Shown here: in pieces, positions 23,088 through 32,574 of the stretch
Position numbering within the stretch: position 1 is the first letter of the stretch
Layout of the letters: each line of letters begins with the position of its first letter
NCBI RefSeq assembly: GCF_900156535.1
Contig: NZ_FTNV01000001.1
Location: 1,426,001 to 1,490,000, forward strand
Direction of reading: 5' to 3'
Length of the DNA stretch: 64,000 bases
DNA from: Roseovarius nanhaiticus
Lineage (GTDB): Bacteria; Pseudomonadota; Alphaproteobacteria; Rhodobacterales; Rhodobacteraceae
Notes under the pieces: model-generated
Databases searched by the model: none
What the model saw: the letters and a program-made list of their open reading frames with translations, nothing else
Told to the model about the DNA's origin: nothing
Position numbers and translations under genes: made by a program

Positions 23088-24280
23088 AGGCGGTCCAGGA
23101 GTGCCCGGGTGGGCCAGGCATCGGCGGGCAGGCCCAATTCGGCCTGCACATCCTGCACCGCAGCGCGCGTTCCGGCGCCCAGAATACCGTCGATCCCGCC
23201 CACATCATGGCCGCGCGCCGCCAGCTTTTCCTGCAGACGCTTCATCTGCGCCAAATCGAGTCCCGGATCGGGATCACCCAATCGCATGACCGGCGCGCCT
23301 TCCAGCCGGGTGGCGAAGTATGCGGCGGTCAGAACGTAGGTGTAGCTTTGATTCCACTCGAAAAGGACGCGGAAATTCGGGTAGGCGACAAAGGCTGGCC
23401 CGCCGCGCCCCTCGGGCAGCAGGAGGTTGGCAGGCAGCTCGGGCGCCAGCGCGCCGTCGCGGGCAGTGACGCCCATCGCGGCCCATTCGGCGCCTGTCTT
23501 GGTCGTGCGCAGCCCGGTCTGCGACCAGTCGAGATTCGCGGGCAGAGTGACCTCCTGCAGCCACGGCTCGTTCGCGCGCCAGCCCAGATGCTGCAGCATC
23601 CGGCCCCCGGACATCAGCGCATCGGGCGCGGAAGTCTTGAGCGAGACATGCCCGTCGCCATCGCCATCGACGCCATTGTCGAGGATATCCTGCGGCAGCA
23701 TCTGCACCATCCCGATCTCGCCCGCCCAGGCGCCGGTGGTGCGGTCCGGGTCGAAATCGCCCTGCTCGTATAGGGTGAGCGCCGCGAAGATCTGCGGGCG
23801 GAAAAGGGCAGGGCGGCGGCAATCATGGGCTAGGGTGACCAGCGCGTTCAGCGTATTGAAATCGCCCTGGAAGCCGCCGAAGTCGGTCTCGAACGCCCAG
23901 AATGCCAGCAGCACGCCGCGGCTGACACCATACTCCGCCTCGATCCGGTCGAAGATCGCGTCCATTTCCTGTCCCTTGGCACGCCCGGTGTTGAGCCGAT
24001 TCGATGAGATCAGGCGCTGCGCGAATTCCGTGAACGGCTTTAGAAAGACGCCCTGTGCGCGGTCGGCGCGCAGCACCGCTGCATCCTGTTTCACCCCCGC
24101 GAAAAAGCGATCGGCGCCGGCGGGGTCGTGCCCGCGGGCGGCGGCCTCGCTGCGCAAATCCGCGACGAAATCGCTGAAGCCACCGCCACAGGGAGCGCCC
24201 TGCTGGGCGGGGGCTATGCCGGGCACGGCAAGGGCCATGAGTGCGGCGAGAAAAGGCAAAAGATGCATTGGATTCCTCAT
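23084..24280 (-). CDS. Lytic murein transglycosylase, MltB family, with peptidoglycan-binding domain
   Basis: This periplasmic enzyme cleaves the glycan backbone of peptidoglycan. The roughly 398-aa product has a signal peptide, a MltB-type catalytic domain with the active-site Glu in AFWAFETDFGGF, and downstream YE..GDFDPDR and GEIGMVQMLPQD motifs. A C-terminal PG_binding_1 repeat (LQEKLAARGHDVGGIDGILG) follows. ATG 24280 (MRNPMHLLPF) gives a good signal peptide; an upstream ATG at 24313 is possible, and neither has a strong ribosome-binding site. It is convergent with smc and overlaps it at the stop codons. Confidence 0.88.
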   Translation of the reverse strand: MRNPMHLLPFLAALMALAVPGIAPAQQGAPCGGGFSDFVADLRSEAAARGHDPAGADRFFAGVKQDAAVLRADRAQGVFLKPFTEFAQRLISSNRLNTGRAKGQEMDAIFDRIEAEYGVSRGVLLAFWAFETDFGGFQGDFNTLNALVTLAHDCRRPALFRPQIFAALTLYEQGDFDPDRTTGAWAGEIGMVQMLPQDILDNGVDGDGDGHVSLKTSAPDALMSGGRMLQHLGWRANEPWLQEVTLPANLDWSQTGLRTTKTGAEWAAMGVTARDGALAPELPANLLLPEGRGGPAFVAYPNFRVLFEWNQSYTYVLTAAYFATRLEGAPVMRLGDPDPGLDLAQMKRLQEKLAARGHDVGGIDGILGAGTRAAVQDVQAELGLPADAWPTRALLDRL

Positions 24281-24365
24281 GGAAACTCGTGGCTTAAAGG
24301 CAGTTAAGCGCATTTCCCGGCTCTGAGAAACCCGAAGTTAACGAATGGATTCGAATATGATCCGG

Positions 24366-25277
24366 TCACAGCAGGAGGGCCGCCACGCAAGCACAGATGA
24401 AAACCACGCTCCAGGCGCGCCAGAGCATCCGAACCGCCGCGTCGACCTGGGCGGGTCCGGGTGCGCGCATCCCCTCGGGATGGACGAAGGGATAGTCCTG
24501 CATCGCGCCGCCATAGGCCCGCGGCCCCGACAGGGCGACATTCAGGCTGCGCGCCATCGCCGCCTCTGGCCAGCCGCCATTGGGCGAGCGGTGGCGGTGC
24601 GCGTCCAGCACGATACCGGCCCAGGCCGGGCGGGGCCGGGTGAGCAGTGCGATCAACGCGGCGCTGAGGCGGGCAGGGGCAAGGTTGAGCAGATCATCGA
24701 GCCGGGCCGAGGCCCAGCCAAAGGCCGCATGGCGCGGGGTGCGGTGGCCGATCATGCTGTCGGCGGTATTGACGGCCTTATAAAGCACGAGGCCCGGCAC
24801 TCCCGCGATGGCCAGCCAGAACAGTGGCGCGATGACGCCATCGCTGAAATTTTCGGATGCCGACTCGATGGCCGCGCGGCTGACATCGGCCTCGCTCATG
24901 GCTCCCGTGTCGCGGCCCACAATCATGGCGACGGCGCGGCGCCCGTCCTCAAGGCTGCGGCGCAGGGCGCGGGCGACCTCGGCCACGTGATCGACGAGGG
25001 AGCGCTGCGCGAGGAGGATGGCTGCGGCGATTACGCTTGCCACATCGCCGGCCCAGGCAATCATCGCGCCGGCGCCCCAGGCACCAGCGCAGAGCACCGC
25101 AAGCGCGAGCACACCTTTGGCCCGGCGCCACGTCCCGCGGTTCAGCGCGGCCTCCAGCGCGTCAATGGCCCGGCCCATCAAGACGGCGGGATGCGGCACG
25201 CGCGACCAGATCCAGCGCGGCTCGCCAAAGGCGGCGTCCAGCGCCATGGCAAGCGCCATGATGGCGGCGATGGTCAT
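24366..25277 (-). CDS. cobD: Adenosylcobinamide-phosphate synthase CobD/CbiB
   Basis: This 303-aa integral membrane protein attaches the aminopropanol (phosphate) arm to adenosylcobyric acid in B12 synthesis. Typical motifs are visible: DAAFGEPRWIWSRVPHPAVL near the N-terminus, ESASENFSDGVIAPLFW, KAVNTADSMIGHR and a late NGGWPEAAMA. ATG 25275-25277 follows AAGGAAC. The divergent neighbour is not cobC as in many relatives but an uncharacterised gene. I looked for a cobalamin-riboswitch B12-box in the leader and saw none. Confidence 0.9.
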   Translation of the reverse strand: MTIAAIMALAMALDAAFGEPRWIWSRVPHPAVLMGRAIDALEAALNRGTWRRAKGVLALAVLCAGAWGAGAMIAWAGDVASVIAAAILLAQRSLVDHVAEVARALRRSLEDGRRAVAMIVGRDTGAMSEADVSRAAIESASENFSDGVIAPLFWLAIAGVPGLVLYKAVNTADSMIGHRTPRHAAFGWASARLDDLLNLAPARLSAALIALLTRPRPAWAGIVLDAHRHRSPNGGWPEAAMARSLNVALSGPRAYGGAMQDYPFVHPEGMRAPGPAQVDAAVRMLWRAWSVVFICACVAALLL

Positions 25278-25480
25278 CGGCTTGTTCCTTTTTGAGCGTC
25301 CCCCTTCGGCGTTCAAATGCAATTCGGCCGAGGGCGCAAGGGCGCACAGCCGGCATTGGGCATGGGGCAAGCGGGACCGTGCAAATGAGGAACAAGGCGA
25401 TATTTCGTAAAAACTTAACTTGATCGAAAGGCATAACGCGTCAACGTTGAAAGCGTAGCTTTACTGAAGAAGGCCGAACG

Positions 25481-25846
25481 ATGGACATGCAGTTGCCGCA
25501 ATACGTGCAGGCGGGCCTCGATGCGGCCCGCCGCAAGGCCGAGGCCCGGAGCAAACGGCTGCGGGTCGAGGTGGGCGGCAAATCCGTCCTTATCTTGCGC
25601 GCATGGCCGGGCGGCTTTGCCGTGGCAGCCGAAGATGGCGCCACATTGCGCGGCCTCGTCGATCTTTTCGACGGATCGCGCCACCTGTCGCGCGGACTGA
25701 TCGTTGCCGCCGCCGACGAGGACGGCGAGCGGATCTTCGACTACAAGCGCATGACCGAGGCGACGGGCGACCAGCCAGCAGATTTCGTGCGCGCAGCGGA
25801 CGCCCCTGCCGCGTTACTCAACGCCCCACGTAGCGACGATTTCTGA
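25481..25846 (+). CDS. Conserved hypothetical protein
   Basis: This 121-aa soluble protein has a basic N-terminal helix (VQAGLDAARRKAEARSKRLRV), a compact beta-rich middle (VGGKSVLILRAWPGGFAVAA), and an ending that reads like a small cytosolic domain (ERIFDYKRMTEAT). No signal peptide or membrane segment is present. GAAGAAGG lies 8 nt before the ATG. It is divergent from cobD across 203 bp. I know of similar unnamed Rhodobacteraceae proteins but no function. Confidence 0.65.
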   Translation: MDMQLPQYVQAGLDAARRKAEARSKRLRVEVGGKSVLILRAWPGGFAVAAEDGATLRGLVDLFDGSRHLSRGLIVAAADEDGERIFDYKRMTEATGDQPADFVRAADAPAALLNAPRSDDF

Positions 25847-25862
25847 AACGGGCTCGCTCAGG

Positions 25863-27032
25863 TCACTGCAAATCGGCAAACGCGTCCTGCATCCGCGCCA
25901 CAGCCTCGGCGACACGCGCGCGCGGGGTGGCAAGGTTGAACCGCATGTGGTTCTCCCCTCCGGTGCCAAAGCTGGGCCCGTGATTTGCTGCGATGCGCGC
26001 GCCCTTCTGAACGCGTGCGGTTGCTTCGTCCGCTGTCATGCCGGTGCCGGTAAAATCGACCCAAGCCAGGTACGTCGCCTCGAGCGGCATGGAGCGCACG
26101 CCCGGTATTTTGCCGATGCCCTCATCAAAGATTTTGCGGTTACCGTCGATATACGCGCAGAGCGCGTCGACCCATGCGGCTCCCTCGGGGGAGTAGGCGG
26201 CCTCGGTCATGAAGAGACCAAAGGAATTGGCCGAGATGCCCATCGCCGCCATGCGCGCGGCAAACCGTGCGCGCAGCTTCTCATCGGAGATAATGACATT
26301 GCCCGTATGCGAGCCGGCGATGTTAAAGGTCTTGGTCGTCGCGGTCATCATCACCAACCGGTCCTGGAGCCCGTCGATCAGGGCCATCGCGGTGTGATGG
26401 TGTCCCGGCATTACGAGATCATGATGGATCTCGTCCGAGACGAGGATCAGGTCGTGCCGCCGAGCGAAGGCCGCCACGCCCTCCAGCTCTTCGCGGGTCC
26501 AGACGCGGCCACCTGGATTGTGCGGCGAGCAAAGGATCAGCATCGTCTCGCGGCCCGTCATCTGTGTGTCATAGCGATCGAAATCCATGACGTAGCGGCC
26601 ATCTTCAAGCGCCAGTTCGCATTCGACCACCTCGCGCCCCGACGCTTTGATGGTGCGGGCGAAGGCGTGATAAACGGGCGTAAAGAGCACGACCCCATCG
26701 CCGGGTGCGGTGAAGGCGTCAAGGCACATCGCGGTGCCGTGGACGAGGCCATGTGTGGTAAAGATCGCGTTCTTGTCGACGCTCCAGCCGTGACGCTCTT
26801 TCATCCACCACTGGATCGCGGCGCGATATGCGCCCTCTTCACCATAATAGCCGTAGATGCCATGGTCCTGCATCCGGGCGATCGCCTCGGACACACAGGC
26901 AGGCGGGCGGAAATCCATGTCGGCCACCCACATCGCGATCCCGCCTTCGGGGCAGACGCCGTAGATCGGCTCCATCATGTCCCATTTGCTGGAATGGGTG
27001 CCCACCCGGTCGATGATCTCGTCAAAATTCAT
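25863..27032 (-). CDS. PatB/MalY-family PLP-dependent C-S beta-lyase (aminotransferase class I fold)
   Basis: This 389-aa fold-type-I PLP enzyme of the MalY/PatB group typically splits cystathionine or other cysteine S-conjugates to pyruvate, ammonia and a thiol. PLP-binding Lys234 lies in TATTKTFNIAG. SPHNPGG (169-175) and SDEIHHDL (199-206, with the cofactor Asp) are intact. The N-terminal MWVADMDF is characteristic of this subgroup. It is monocistronic, convergent with the preceding hypothetical gene. In marine Roseobacters such lyases can act on organic sulfur, but the substrate is not shown by the sequence. Confidence 0.88.
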   Translation of the reverse strand: MNFDEIIDRVGTHSSKWDMMEPIYGVCPEGGIAMWVADMDFRPPACVSEAIARMQDHGIYGYYGEEGAYRAAIQWWMKERHGWSVDKNAIFTTHGLVHGTAMCLDAFTAPGDGVVLFTPVYHAFARTIKASGREVVECELALEDGRYVMDFDRYDTQMTGRETMLILCSPHNPGGRVWTREELEGVAAFARRHDLILVSDEIHHDLVMPGHHHTAMALIDGLQDRLVMMTATTKTFNIAGSHTGNVIISDEKLRARFAARMAAMGISANSFGLFMTEAAYSPEGAAWVDALCAYIDGNRKIFDEGIGKIPGVRSMPLEATYLAWVDFTGTGMTADEATARVQKGARIAANHGPSFGTGGENHMRFNLATPRARVAEAVARMQDAFADLQ

Positions 27033-27143
27033 GGCTGTGCTCCTTGATGCCCGGACAGTCGCAGGTTGGCGCGGAAGCTAACGGGTATTGAGCGAGGTGC
27101 AAGGCCCGTTGCACTGGCGCAGGGCTTGGCCTACATGCCCCCC

Positions 27144-27662
27144 ATGAAAATGCCGATCCTGATCCACCCCGATCCCCGCCTCAAGAAGGTCTGCGCGCCC
27201 GTCGATGACGTTACGGGTGATGTGCGAACGCTGGCCGAAGATATGCTGGAAACAATGTATCACGCGCCGGGGATTGGCTTGGCGGCGCCGCAGGTGGGCA
27301 TTCTCAGCCGCCTGATCGTGATGGATTGCGTCAAGGAGGAAGGCGCAGCGCCCAAGCCGATGGTGATGTTCAACCCCGAAGTGACGGCCAGCAGCGACGC
27401 GCTGAATGTCTACGAGGAGGGGTGCCTTTCGATCCCCGACCAGTTCGCCGAGGTGACACGTCCGGCCGAGGTCGAGGTCAAGTGGATCGATATGGACGGC
27501 AAGGAACAGCGCGCGGGCATGGATGGCCTTTGGGCGACCTGCGTGCAGCACGAGATCGACCATCTGAACGGCAAGCTTTTCATCGACTATATCGGCCCGA
27601 TGAAGCGGCAGCTGATCACGCGGCGGATGCAAAAGCTGAAACGCGAACAGGCGCGGGACTAG
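27144..27662 (+). CDS. def: Peptide deformylase
   Basis: This metalloenzyme removes the formyl group from nascent N-terminal Met. The 172-aa product has all three deformylase motifs: GIGLAAPQ (43-50), EGCLS with metal ligand Cys94, and QHEIDH with His136, catalytic Glu137 and His140. ATG 27144 gives the usual N-terminus MKMPILIHPDP; upstream in-frame starts add unrelated residues. It heads a def, def-like, fmt run with spacings of 3 and 2 bp, a logical N-terminal formylation/deformylation operon. Confidence 0.93.
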   Translation: MKMPILIHPDPRLKKVCAPVDDVTGDVRTLAEDMLETMYHAPGIGLAAPQVGILSRLIVMDCVKEEGAAPKPMVMFNPEVTASSDALNVYEEGCLSIPDQFAEVTRPAEVEVKWIDMDGKEQRAGMDGLWATCVQHEIDHLNGKLFIDYIGPMKRQLITRRMQKLKREQARD

Positions 27663-27665
27663 CCC

Positions 27666-28163
27666 ATGACCGTGCGCCGCTGCATTCCCTGGCCGGACAA
27701 GAGGCTGCGCACGCCTGCCACGCCGGTCGACGCGATCACGGACGAGATCCGCGCGCACTGGGACGACATGATCGATACGATGGAGGCGATGCCGGGCGTC
27801 GGCCTTGCCGCGCCGCAGATCGGCGTGATGCTGCGCCTTGCCGTCGTCGATGCCAGCGAGGCGCGCGGACAGGCGATCCGCATGGCCAATCCCGAAGTGC
27901 TTCATGCCAGCGTTCAGATGCGCCCGCATGAGGAGGCAAGCCCCAACCTGCCCGGTCTCTCGGCGCTGGTGGCGCGGCCCCGCGCGGTGACGGTCCGCTA
28001 CATGAACGAGGCGGGCGAGATGGAAGAGCGCGATTTCGTGCATCTCTGGGCCACATCGGTGCAGCACCAGATCGACCATCTGAACGGGCGCATGTATTAT
28101 GATCGGTTGACCAAGCTGCGCCGCGACATGTTCCTGCGCCGCGCACGTAAAGTGATAGGTTAG
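27666..28163 (+). CDS. Peptide-deformylase-like protein lacking catalytic residues
   Basis: This 165-aa paralogue lies directly behind def. Motif 1 is intact ([10 protein letters not shown], 44-53). In motif 2 the position of the metal-binding Cys is Ser92 (EASPNLP in place of EGCLSIP). In motif 3 the catalytic Glu is Gln135 (HQIDH, 134-138). Both histidines remain. Loss of one metal ligand and the general acid/base predicts no ordinary deformylase activity. The fold and reading frame are clean, so it is a maintained protein, perhaps regulatory or with another activity, rather than a decaying gene. It is 3 bp from def and 2 bp from fmt. Confidence 0.85.
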   Translation: MTVRRCIPWPDKRLRTPATPVDAITDEIRAHWDDMIDTMEAMPGVGLAAPQIGVMLRLAVVDASEARGQAIRMANPEVLHASVQMRPHEEASPNLPGLSALVARPRAVTVRYMNEAGEMEERDFVHLWATSVQHQIDHLNGRMYYDRLTKLRRDMFLRRARKVIG

Positions 28164-28165
28164 CA

Positions 28166-29080
28166 ATGCGTATTATCTTCATGGGAACGCCTGATTTTTC
28201 CGTTCCGGTGCTGGAGGCTTTGGCCGAGGCCGGGCACGAAATTGCCGCCGCTTATTGCCAGCCGCCGCGCCCTGCAGGGCGCGGCAAGAAGGACCGTCCC
28301 ACGCCTGTGCATGCGCGCGCCGCCGAGATGGGGCTGGAGGTGCGCCATCCCGTCTCGCTGAAGGGCGAGGCCGAGCAGGCAGAATTCGCAGCGCTGGGCG
28401 CGGATGTCGCCGTGGTCGTGGCCTACGGGCTGATCCTGCCGCAAGCGGTGCTGGATGCGCCCATGCGTGGGTGCCTGAATATCCACGCCTCGCTCCTGCC
28501 GCGCTGGCGCGGAGCGGCGCCAATTCACCGCGCGATCATGGCGGGCGACGCCGAAACCGGGGTTTGCATCATGCAGATGGAGGAGGGGCTGGACACCGGG
28601 CCGGTCCTGATGCGGCAGGCTACACGGATCGGCGCCGAAGAGACCACGGGCGCCCTGCATGACCGGCTGAGCACCATGGGCGCCGGGCTGATCGTTGAGG
28701 CGCTGGCGCAGCTGGATACCTTGGAGCCAAAGCCACAGCCCGAGGCGGGCGTCACTTATGCCGCCAAGATCGACAAGGCCGAGGCGCGCGTCGATTGGAG
28801 CGGGGATGCTGTGCAGATCGACCGCCAGATCCGCGGTCTTTCGCCCTTTCCGGGGGCATGGTGCGACGTGGACGGCGTGCGCATCAAGCTGCTGGCCTCG
28901 ACGCTTGCAAGCGGCGCGGGAGCGCCAGGCGAGGTGCTGGACGCTGGCGCGGGCGGCATGATTGTCGCCTGCGGGCAGGGCGCCGTGCGGCTTTTGCGCT
29001 TGCAGCGGGCCGGGCGCGGCGCGCAGGATGCGGGCGAGTTCCTGCGCGGCATGGCCGTGCCGGTGGGCACAAGGCTATAG
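28166..29080 (+). CDS. fmt: Methionyl-tRNA formyltransferase
   Basis: This 304-aa enzyme formylates initiator Met-tRNA using 10-formyl-THF. The N-terminal domain has MGTPDFSVP (6-14) and the catalytic stretch [16 protein letters not shown] (104-119, with Asn, His and the SLLPRWRG folate motif) followed by the Asp in EGLDTGP. The C-terminal OB-like tRNA-binding domain is present ([18 protein letters not shown]). It completes the def, def-like, fmt operon. Confidence 0.95.
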   Translation: MRIIFMGTPDFSVPVLEALAEAGHEIAAAYCQPPRPAGRGKKDRPTPVHARAAEMGLEVRHPVSLKGEAEQAEFAALGADVAVVVAYGLILPQAVLDAPMRGCLNIHASLLPRWRGAAPIHRAIMAGDAETGVCIMQMEEGLDTGPVLMRQATRIGAEETTGALHDRLSTMGAGLIVEALAQLDTLEPKPQPEAGVTYAAKIDKAEARVDWSGDAVQIDRQIRGLSPFPGAWCDVDGVRIKLLASTLASGAGAPGEVLDAGAGGMIVACGQGAVRLLRLQRAGRGAQDAGEFLRGMAVPVGTRL

Positions 29081-29089
29081 GGCGGGCAA

Positions 29090-29332
29090 ATGTTTCCAAC
29101 CATCATGGGCACGGTCGTGATCGCCGGGATCGTCGGGTATCTGTCGGAGAAATCCGGCTTTACTCGCAACGGCATCCTGCAATCCATCATCATCTGCATC
29201 GGTGGCGCGTTCCTCGCCTATTTCGTGCGGCTAATGTTCGGGATCGGCTTTGGTTCGCCGGGGCTCAATGCAATCGCGTCGTCCGTGGGTGCGCTGGTCA
29301 TCGTGCCGACCCATTGGCGCGGGCGGCGCTAG
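29090..29332 (+). CDS. GlsB/YeaQ/YmgE-type small membrane protein
   Basis: This 80-aa inner-membrane protein has three hydrophobic segments and the family pattern GTVVIAGIVGYLSEK followed by a second Gly-rich helix. Members of this family (often called transglycosylase-associated) are small stress-linked membrane proteins of unknown biochemistry. It lies 9 bp behind fmt and probably shares its transcript. A copy of the 21-bp element follows 20 bp after the stop. Confidence 0.75.
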   Translation: MFPTIMGTVVIAGIVGYLSEKSGFTRNGILQSIIICIGGAFLAYFVRLMFGIGFGSPGLNAIASSVGALVIVPTHWRGRR

Positions 29333-29351
29333 ATCCGCGGGCACTGGATTT

Positions 29352-29372
29352 GAGTATTTTTGCCAAGATGAA
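29352..29372 (+). repeat. 21-bp intergenic element, copy 4
   Basis: GAGTATTTTTG then CCAAGATGAA, sense to the upstream small membrane gene and starting 20 nt after its stop. A short dyad (AGATCC ... GGATTT) immediately precedes it. Confidence 0.75.
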
Positions 29373-29383
29373 GCTGGGGGGCG

Positions 29384-30007
29384 TCACTGCCGGGGTGGGC
29401 GCGCCTTGTAGACGGGCAGGGACCAGCCGAAGGCGAGCGAGCCTGCCCGCAGCGCCCATGTGACCGAGGCGCAGCCGCCGAGAAGGAACAGCGGCTCCGC
29501 ATCCACATATCGCAGCAGGACGGCAGCAAGTGCGCCGGCAAAGGCGGCGCTGACATAAAGCTCGCCCTGTTTCAGCACGAGTGGCACCTCGCCGATGACC
29601 ACGTCGCGCATCAGCCCGCCCATGCAGCCTGTGACCATACCCATCAGCACGATGATCGGCGCGGGCTGGGACATCAGCATCGCCGCGCTGACGCCTGCCG
29701 GCACTGCGACGGCAAGGGCGAAAGCATCAAGCCAGAGGAGCCAGCGATAGCGGCTTTCGACCAGATGGGCGGTGAAGAAAATAAGGACCGCCGCGCTGAC
29801 GGCGATCAGGATATAGGTGGGATCGTGCATCCAGAAGACAGGGTAGCGATCCAGCAGCACATCGCGCAGCGTGCCGCCGCCCACCGCCGTGAGGCAGGCG
29901 ATGAAGGCGAAGCCCACGATATCAAGCTGCGCACGGCTGGCGACGATGGCGCCGGTCAGGGCAAAGATCAGCACCGACGCGTAATCGAGAAGGACCGGCG
30001 GGCTCAT
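29384..30007 (-). CDS. TRIC-type (UPF0126) membrane protein
   Basis: This 207-aa protein has about seven hydrophobic segments built from two similar halves. The repeat hallmark is seen as [12 protein letters not shown] and again as [11 protein letters not shown]. This is the trimeric intracellular cation channel/YadS family, proposed to conduct monovalent cations. Its ATG overlaps the rnhA stop as ATGA. The longer open frame upstream is antisense or out-of-frame to rnhA and is not used. Confidence 0.85.
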   Translation of the reverse strand: MSPPVLLDYASVLIFALTGAIVASRAQLDIVGFAFIACLTAVGGGTLRDVLLDRYPVFWMHDPTYILIAVSAAVLIFFTAHLVESRYRWLLWLDAFALAVAVPAGVSAAMLMSQPAPIIVLMGMVTGCMGGLMRDVVIGEVPLVLKQGELYVSAAFAGALAAVLLRYVDAEPLFLLGGCASVTWALRAGSLAFGWSLPVYKARPPRQ

Positions 30008-30465
30008 TTGGCGGATGTCTTGAACGGGGCCATGCCCTCGCGGGCAAGCTCGTCGGCGCGCTCGTTTTCGGGGTGGCCCGCATGGCCCTTGACCCATTCC
30101 CACGTCACGTCATGGCGCGCCTGAGCGGCGTCCAGGCGCTGCCAGAGCTCGACATTCTTGACGGGCTTCTTGGCGGAGGTTTTCCAGCCGTTGCGCTTCC
30201 AGCCGTGGATCCAGCCGGTGACACCGTTCTTGACGTATTGGCTATCGGTAACGATGGTCAGCTTTGACGGCTTCGCAAGCGTTTCCAACGCGTTGATGGC
30301 GGCAAGAAGTTCCATCCTGTTGTTGGTGGTGTTCGCTTCGCCACCCTTCAGGCTTCGCTCTTTCACGATCCTGTCGCCCTCCACCGCGCGCAAGAGCGCG
30401 CCCCAGCCGCCGGGGCCGGGATTGCCTGAACAGGCACCGTCGGTATAGGCGTAAAGTTCAGGCAT
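30004..30465 (-). CDS. rnhA: Ribonuclease HI
   Basis: This 153-aa enzyme degrades the RNA strand of RNA-DNA hybrids. The catalytic carboxylates are all visible: Asp9 ([11 protein letters not shown]), Glu52 (NNRMELLA), Asp74 (TDSQYVKNG) and Asp138 (NERADELA), with His128 in VKGHAGH. It lies between a methyltransferase gene (8-bp overlap) and the TRIC gene (ATGA overlap) in a tight run ispH, DUF3429, methyltransferase, rnhA, TRIC. Confidence 0.95.
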   Translation of the reverse strand: MPELYAYTDGACSGNPGPGGWGALLRAVEGDRIVKERSLKGGEANTTNNRMELLAAINALETLAKPSKLTIVTDSQYVKNGVTGWIHGWKRNGWKTSAKKPVKNVELWQRLDAAQARHDVTWEWVKGHAGHPENERADELAREGMAPFKTSAK

Positions 30466-31051
30466 GGGCGTGTATCACGATCCAGTCCGCAGCGGTGCCG
30501 TCAAGCCCGGTATCGCGGCCCGTCCAGCTGGGGCCGATTGCGAGCCCCGCGCTTTTCAGCAAGCCGCGCAGCTCGTCACCGGTGACATAAGTATACAGCC
30601 GCCCAAGCGTGTCGCGTGCCTCGCCCGTGCCGGTCTTCATCCCGATATGCAGCAGGCCGCCCGGTTTCAGCGCAGTCTTCAGCGTAGCGAGATGTCCCGG
30701 CAGTTCGGACCGCGGCGCATGCAACAGGCTGAAATTGGCCCAGATGCCGTCGTAGATATGAACGCCGCCGATTTCGTCGAAGCTGGCTTGCCATGCGGTC
30801 ACGCCGGGATGCGCCGCGGCCATATCGACCATCTCGGGCACCGCATCCACCGCGTCGACGACGAAGGCGCGATCCGCCATCTGTGCCGCCGCGCGGCCCG
30901 GACCGCAGCCCAGATCGAGCACGCGCGCGCCCGGCGGCATGGCTGCGATGAAGGCGGCCAAGTGCTTGTCAGCTTCCAGACCCTCGGTCAGGTCGGCATA
31001 GGCCTGCGCCTGCGCGCCGTAGACGGCGAGGGTTTCGGAATCCACGCTCAT
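30458..31051 (-). CDS. Class I SAM-dependent methyltransferase
   Basis: This 197-aa protein has a Rossmann-type SAM-binding domain. Motif I is [16 protein letters not shown] (44-59), motif II acidic residues follow in [14 protein letters not shown], and a later [14 protein letters not shown] marks motif IV. The substrate is unknown. ATG 31049-31051 overlaps the DUF3429 stop as ATGA, and the 3' end overlaps rnhA by 8 bp, so the run is translationally coupled. Confidence 0.85.
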   Translation of the reverse strand: MSVDSETLAVYGAQAQAYADLTEGLEADKHLAAFIAAMPPGARVLDLGCGPGRAAAQMADRAFVVDAVDAVPEMVDMAAAHPGVTAWQASFDEIGGVHIYDGIWANFSLLHAPRSELPGHLATLKTALKPGGLLHIGMKTGTGEARDTLGRLYTYVTGDELRGLLKSAGLAIGPSWTGRDTGLDGTAADWIVIHAHA

Positions 31052-31500
31052 GCGAAGACGCCGATGGCGAGACAGGTGAGGACGATGGCGGTCAGAAGAA
31101 CGCGCAGCTGCATCCACCAGCCGGGCGCGGCGCCGTAGCGCCAGAAGAGCCAGTCAAGCGCCAAAAGCCCCGTGAAACCCGCCATCAGAGAGATTCCCGC
31201 GCTGGAGGGCCCGCCCCCGGTGGTGAAGAACGCCCAAAGCGCCGGGATGACGGACAGCGCATAGCCTGTGGTCGCCTGCGCGCCCTCGAGCCGGGTGGAA
31301 AAACCCCAGAGCACGCCTGACATGAAGGACAGGATGATCGCGCCGTAGAAAAGCATGACGTATGGCCCGGCGAAACGCGGCCCTATGGCGCGGATCGTCC
31401 AGGCCCCAAGCTCCGGGTTCAGGACGGTCAGCGCGCCCCAGATAAAGGGGATCAGCCCGGCGAGGCCAAGGATCAGGGCAGAGCGCGGGATGGCCGTCAT
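31048..31500 (-). CDS. DUF3429 membrane protein
   Basis: This 150-aa integral membrane protein has four to five hydrophobic segments and the DUF3429 features [16 protein letters not shown] and ALWAFFTTG. Function is unknown. ATG 31498-31500 overlaps the ispH stop as ATGA. The longer open frame beginning at 31800 is the wrong frame across ispH. Confidence 0.8.
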   Translation of the reverse strand: MTAIPRSALILGLAGLIPFIWGALTVLNPELGAWTIRAIGPRFAGPYVMLFYGAIILSFMSGVLWGFSTRLEGAQATTGYALSVIPALWAFFTTGGGPSSAGISLMAGFTGLLALDWLFWRYGAAPGWWMQLRVLLTAIVLTCLAIGVFA

Positions 31501-32447
31501 GCAGGCATCCTCAGCACGCGGGGCACTTTGAATTCGACGTTCTCGATAGCCGTCTCGACCTGCTTGATGGTGACATCGTAGCGCGCCTGCAGCGCCTCGA
31601 TCACCTCGTTGACCAGCACTTCGGGCGCCGAGGCGCCGGCGGTGACGCCTATGCTGCGGATCCCTTCGAGGCTGCGCCAGTCGATATCGGTGGCGCGCTG
31701 CACCAGCTGGGCATAGCCGCATCCGGCGCGCGCGCCGACCTCGACAAGACGGCGGGAATTGGAGGAATTGGGCGCACCGACGACCAGCATCGCCTCGCAC
31801 TCTGCGGCCATCGCCTTGACCGCCGCCTGGCGGTTGGTGGTGGCGTAGCAGATGTCTTCCTTGTGCGGACCCTTGATGGCGGGGAAACGCGCATTGAGGG
31901 CGGCGACGATGCCGATCGTGTCATCCACGCTGAGCGTGGTCTGCGTGACATAGGCCAGCGCGCTCTCGTCGCGCACGTCGAGCTTGGCCACATCGTCCTC
32001 GGTTTCGACCAGCAGGACCGCGCCATCGGGCAGCTGGCCCATCGTGCCGATGGTCTCGGGGTGGCCCTCGTGGCCGATCATGATGATCTGCAGGCCCGCC
32101 TCATGGTGGCGCTCGGCCTCGATGTGGACTTTTGACACCAGCGGGCAGGTGGCATCGACATAGATCATCTGGCGTTTGTCGGCCTCGGCGGGCACGGATT
32201 TCGGCACGCCATGGGCGGAGAAGATCACCGGGCGGTCATCGGGGCATTCGTCCAGCTCTTCGACAAAGACGGCGCCTTTGGCGCGCAGATCATCAACGAC
32301 ATACTTGTTGTGCACGATCTCGTGCCGCACATAGACCGGCGCGCCCCATTTCGTCAGCGCCATCTCGACAATCTTGATCGCGCGGTCGACGCCCGCGCAA
32401 AAGCCGCGCGGTGCCGCGAGATAGAGGGTGAGGGGGGGATTGGTCAT
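31497..32447 (-). CDS. ispH: 4-hydroxy-3-methylbut-2-enyl diphosphate reductase
   Basis: IspH is the last enzyme of the MEP isoprenoid pathway, a 4Fe-4S protein making IPP and DMAPP. The 316-aa product has the three cluster cysteines Cys17 ([12 protein letters not shown]), Cys101 ([12 protein letters not shown]) and Cys200 ([11 protein letters not shown]). His46 and His79 (SAHGV) and the ASAPE motif near the end are also present. ATG 32445-32447 follows AAGGAGC. It heads the coupled run down to the TRIC gene. Confidence 0.95.
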   Translation of the reverse strand: MTNPPLTLYLAAPRGFCAGVDRAIKIVEMALTKWGAPVYVRHEIVHNKYVVDDLRAKGAVFVEELDECPDDRPVIFSAHGVPKSVPAEADKRQMIYVDATCPLVSKVHIEAERHHEAGLQIIMIGHEGHPETIGTMGQLPDGAVLLVETEDDVAKLDVRDESALAYVTQTTLSVDDTIGIVAALNARFPAIKGPHKEDICYATTNRQAAVKAMAAECEAMLVVGAPNSSNSRRLVEVGARAGCGYAQLVQRATDIDWRSLEGIRSIGVTAGASAPEVLVNEVIEALQARYDVTIKQVETAIENVEFKVPRVLRMPA

Positions 32448-32574
32448 GGCGATGCTCCTTGGGGGCAGAGGTAAGGGACCGGGCGGCCTGCGTCCAGAGG
32501 GGACGGCCGAATTGCCGCGCTTGACGCGGCGCGCGGGCCGCGCGCATCGTCGGACGAAGAGCAGGGGATACGTG

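Noticed and set aside
25278..25480. Cobalamin riboswitch in front of cobD
   Set aside because: No B12-box-like sequence or surrounding stem set was seen in the 203-bp leader region.
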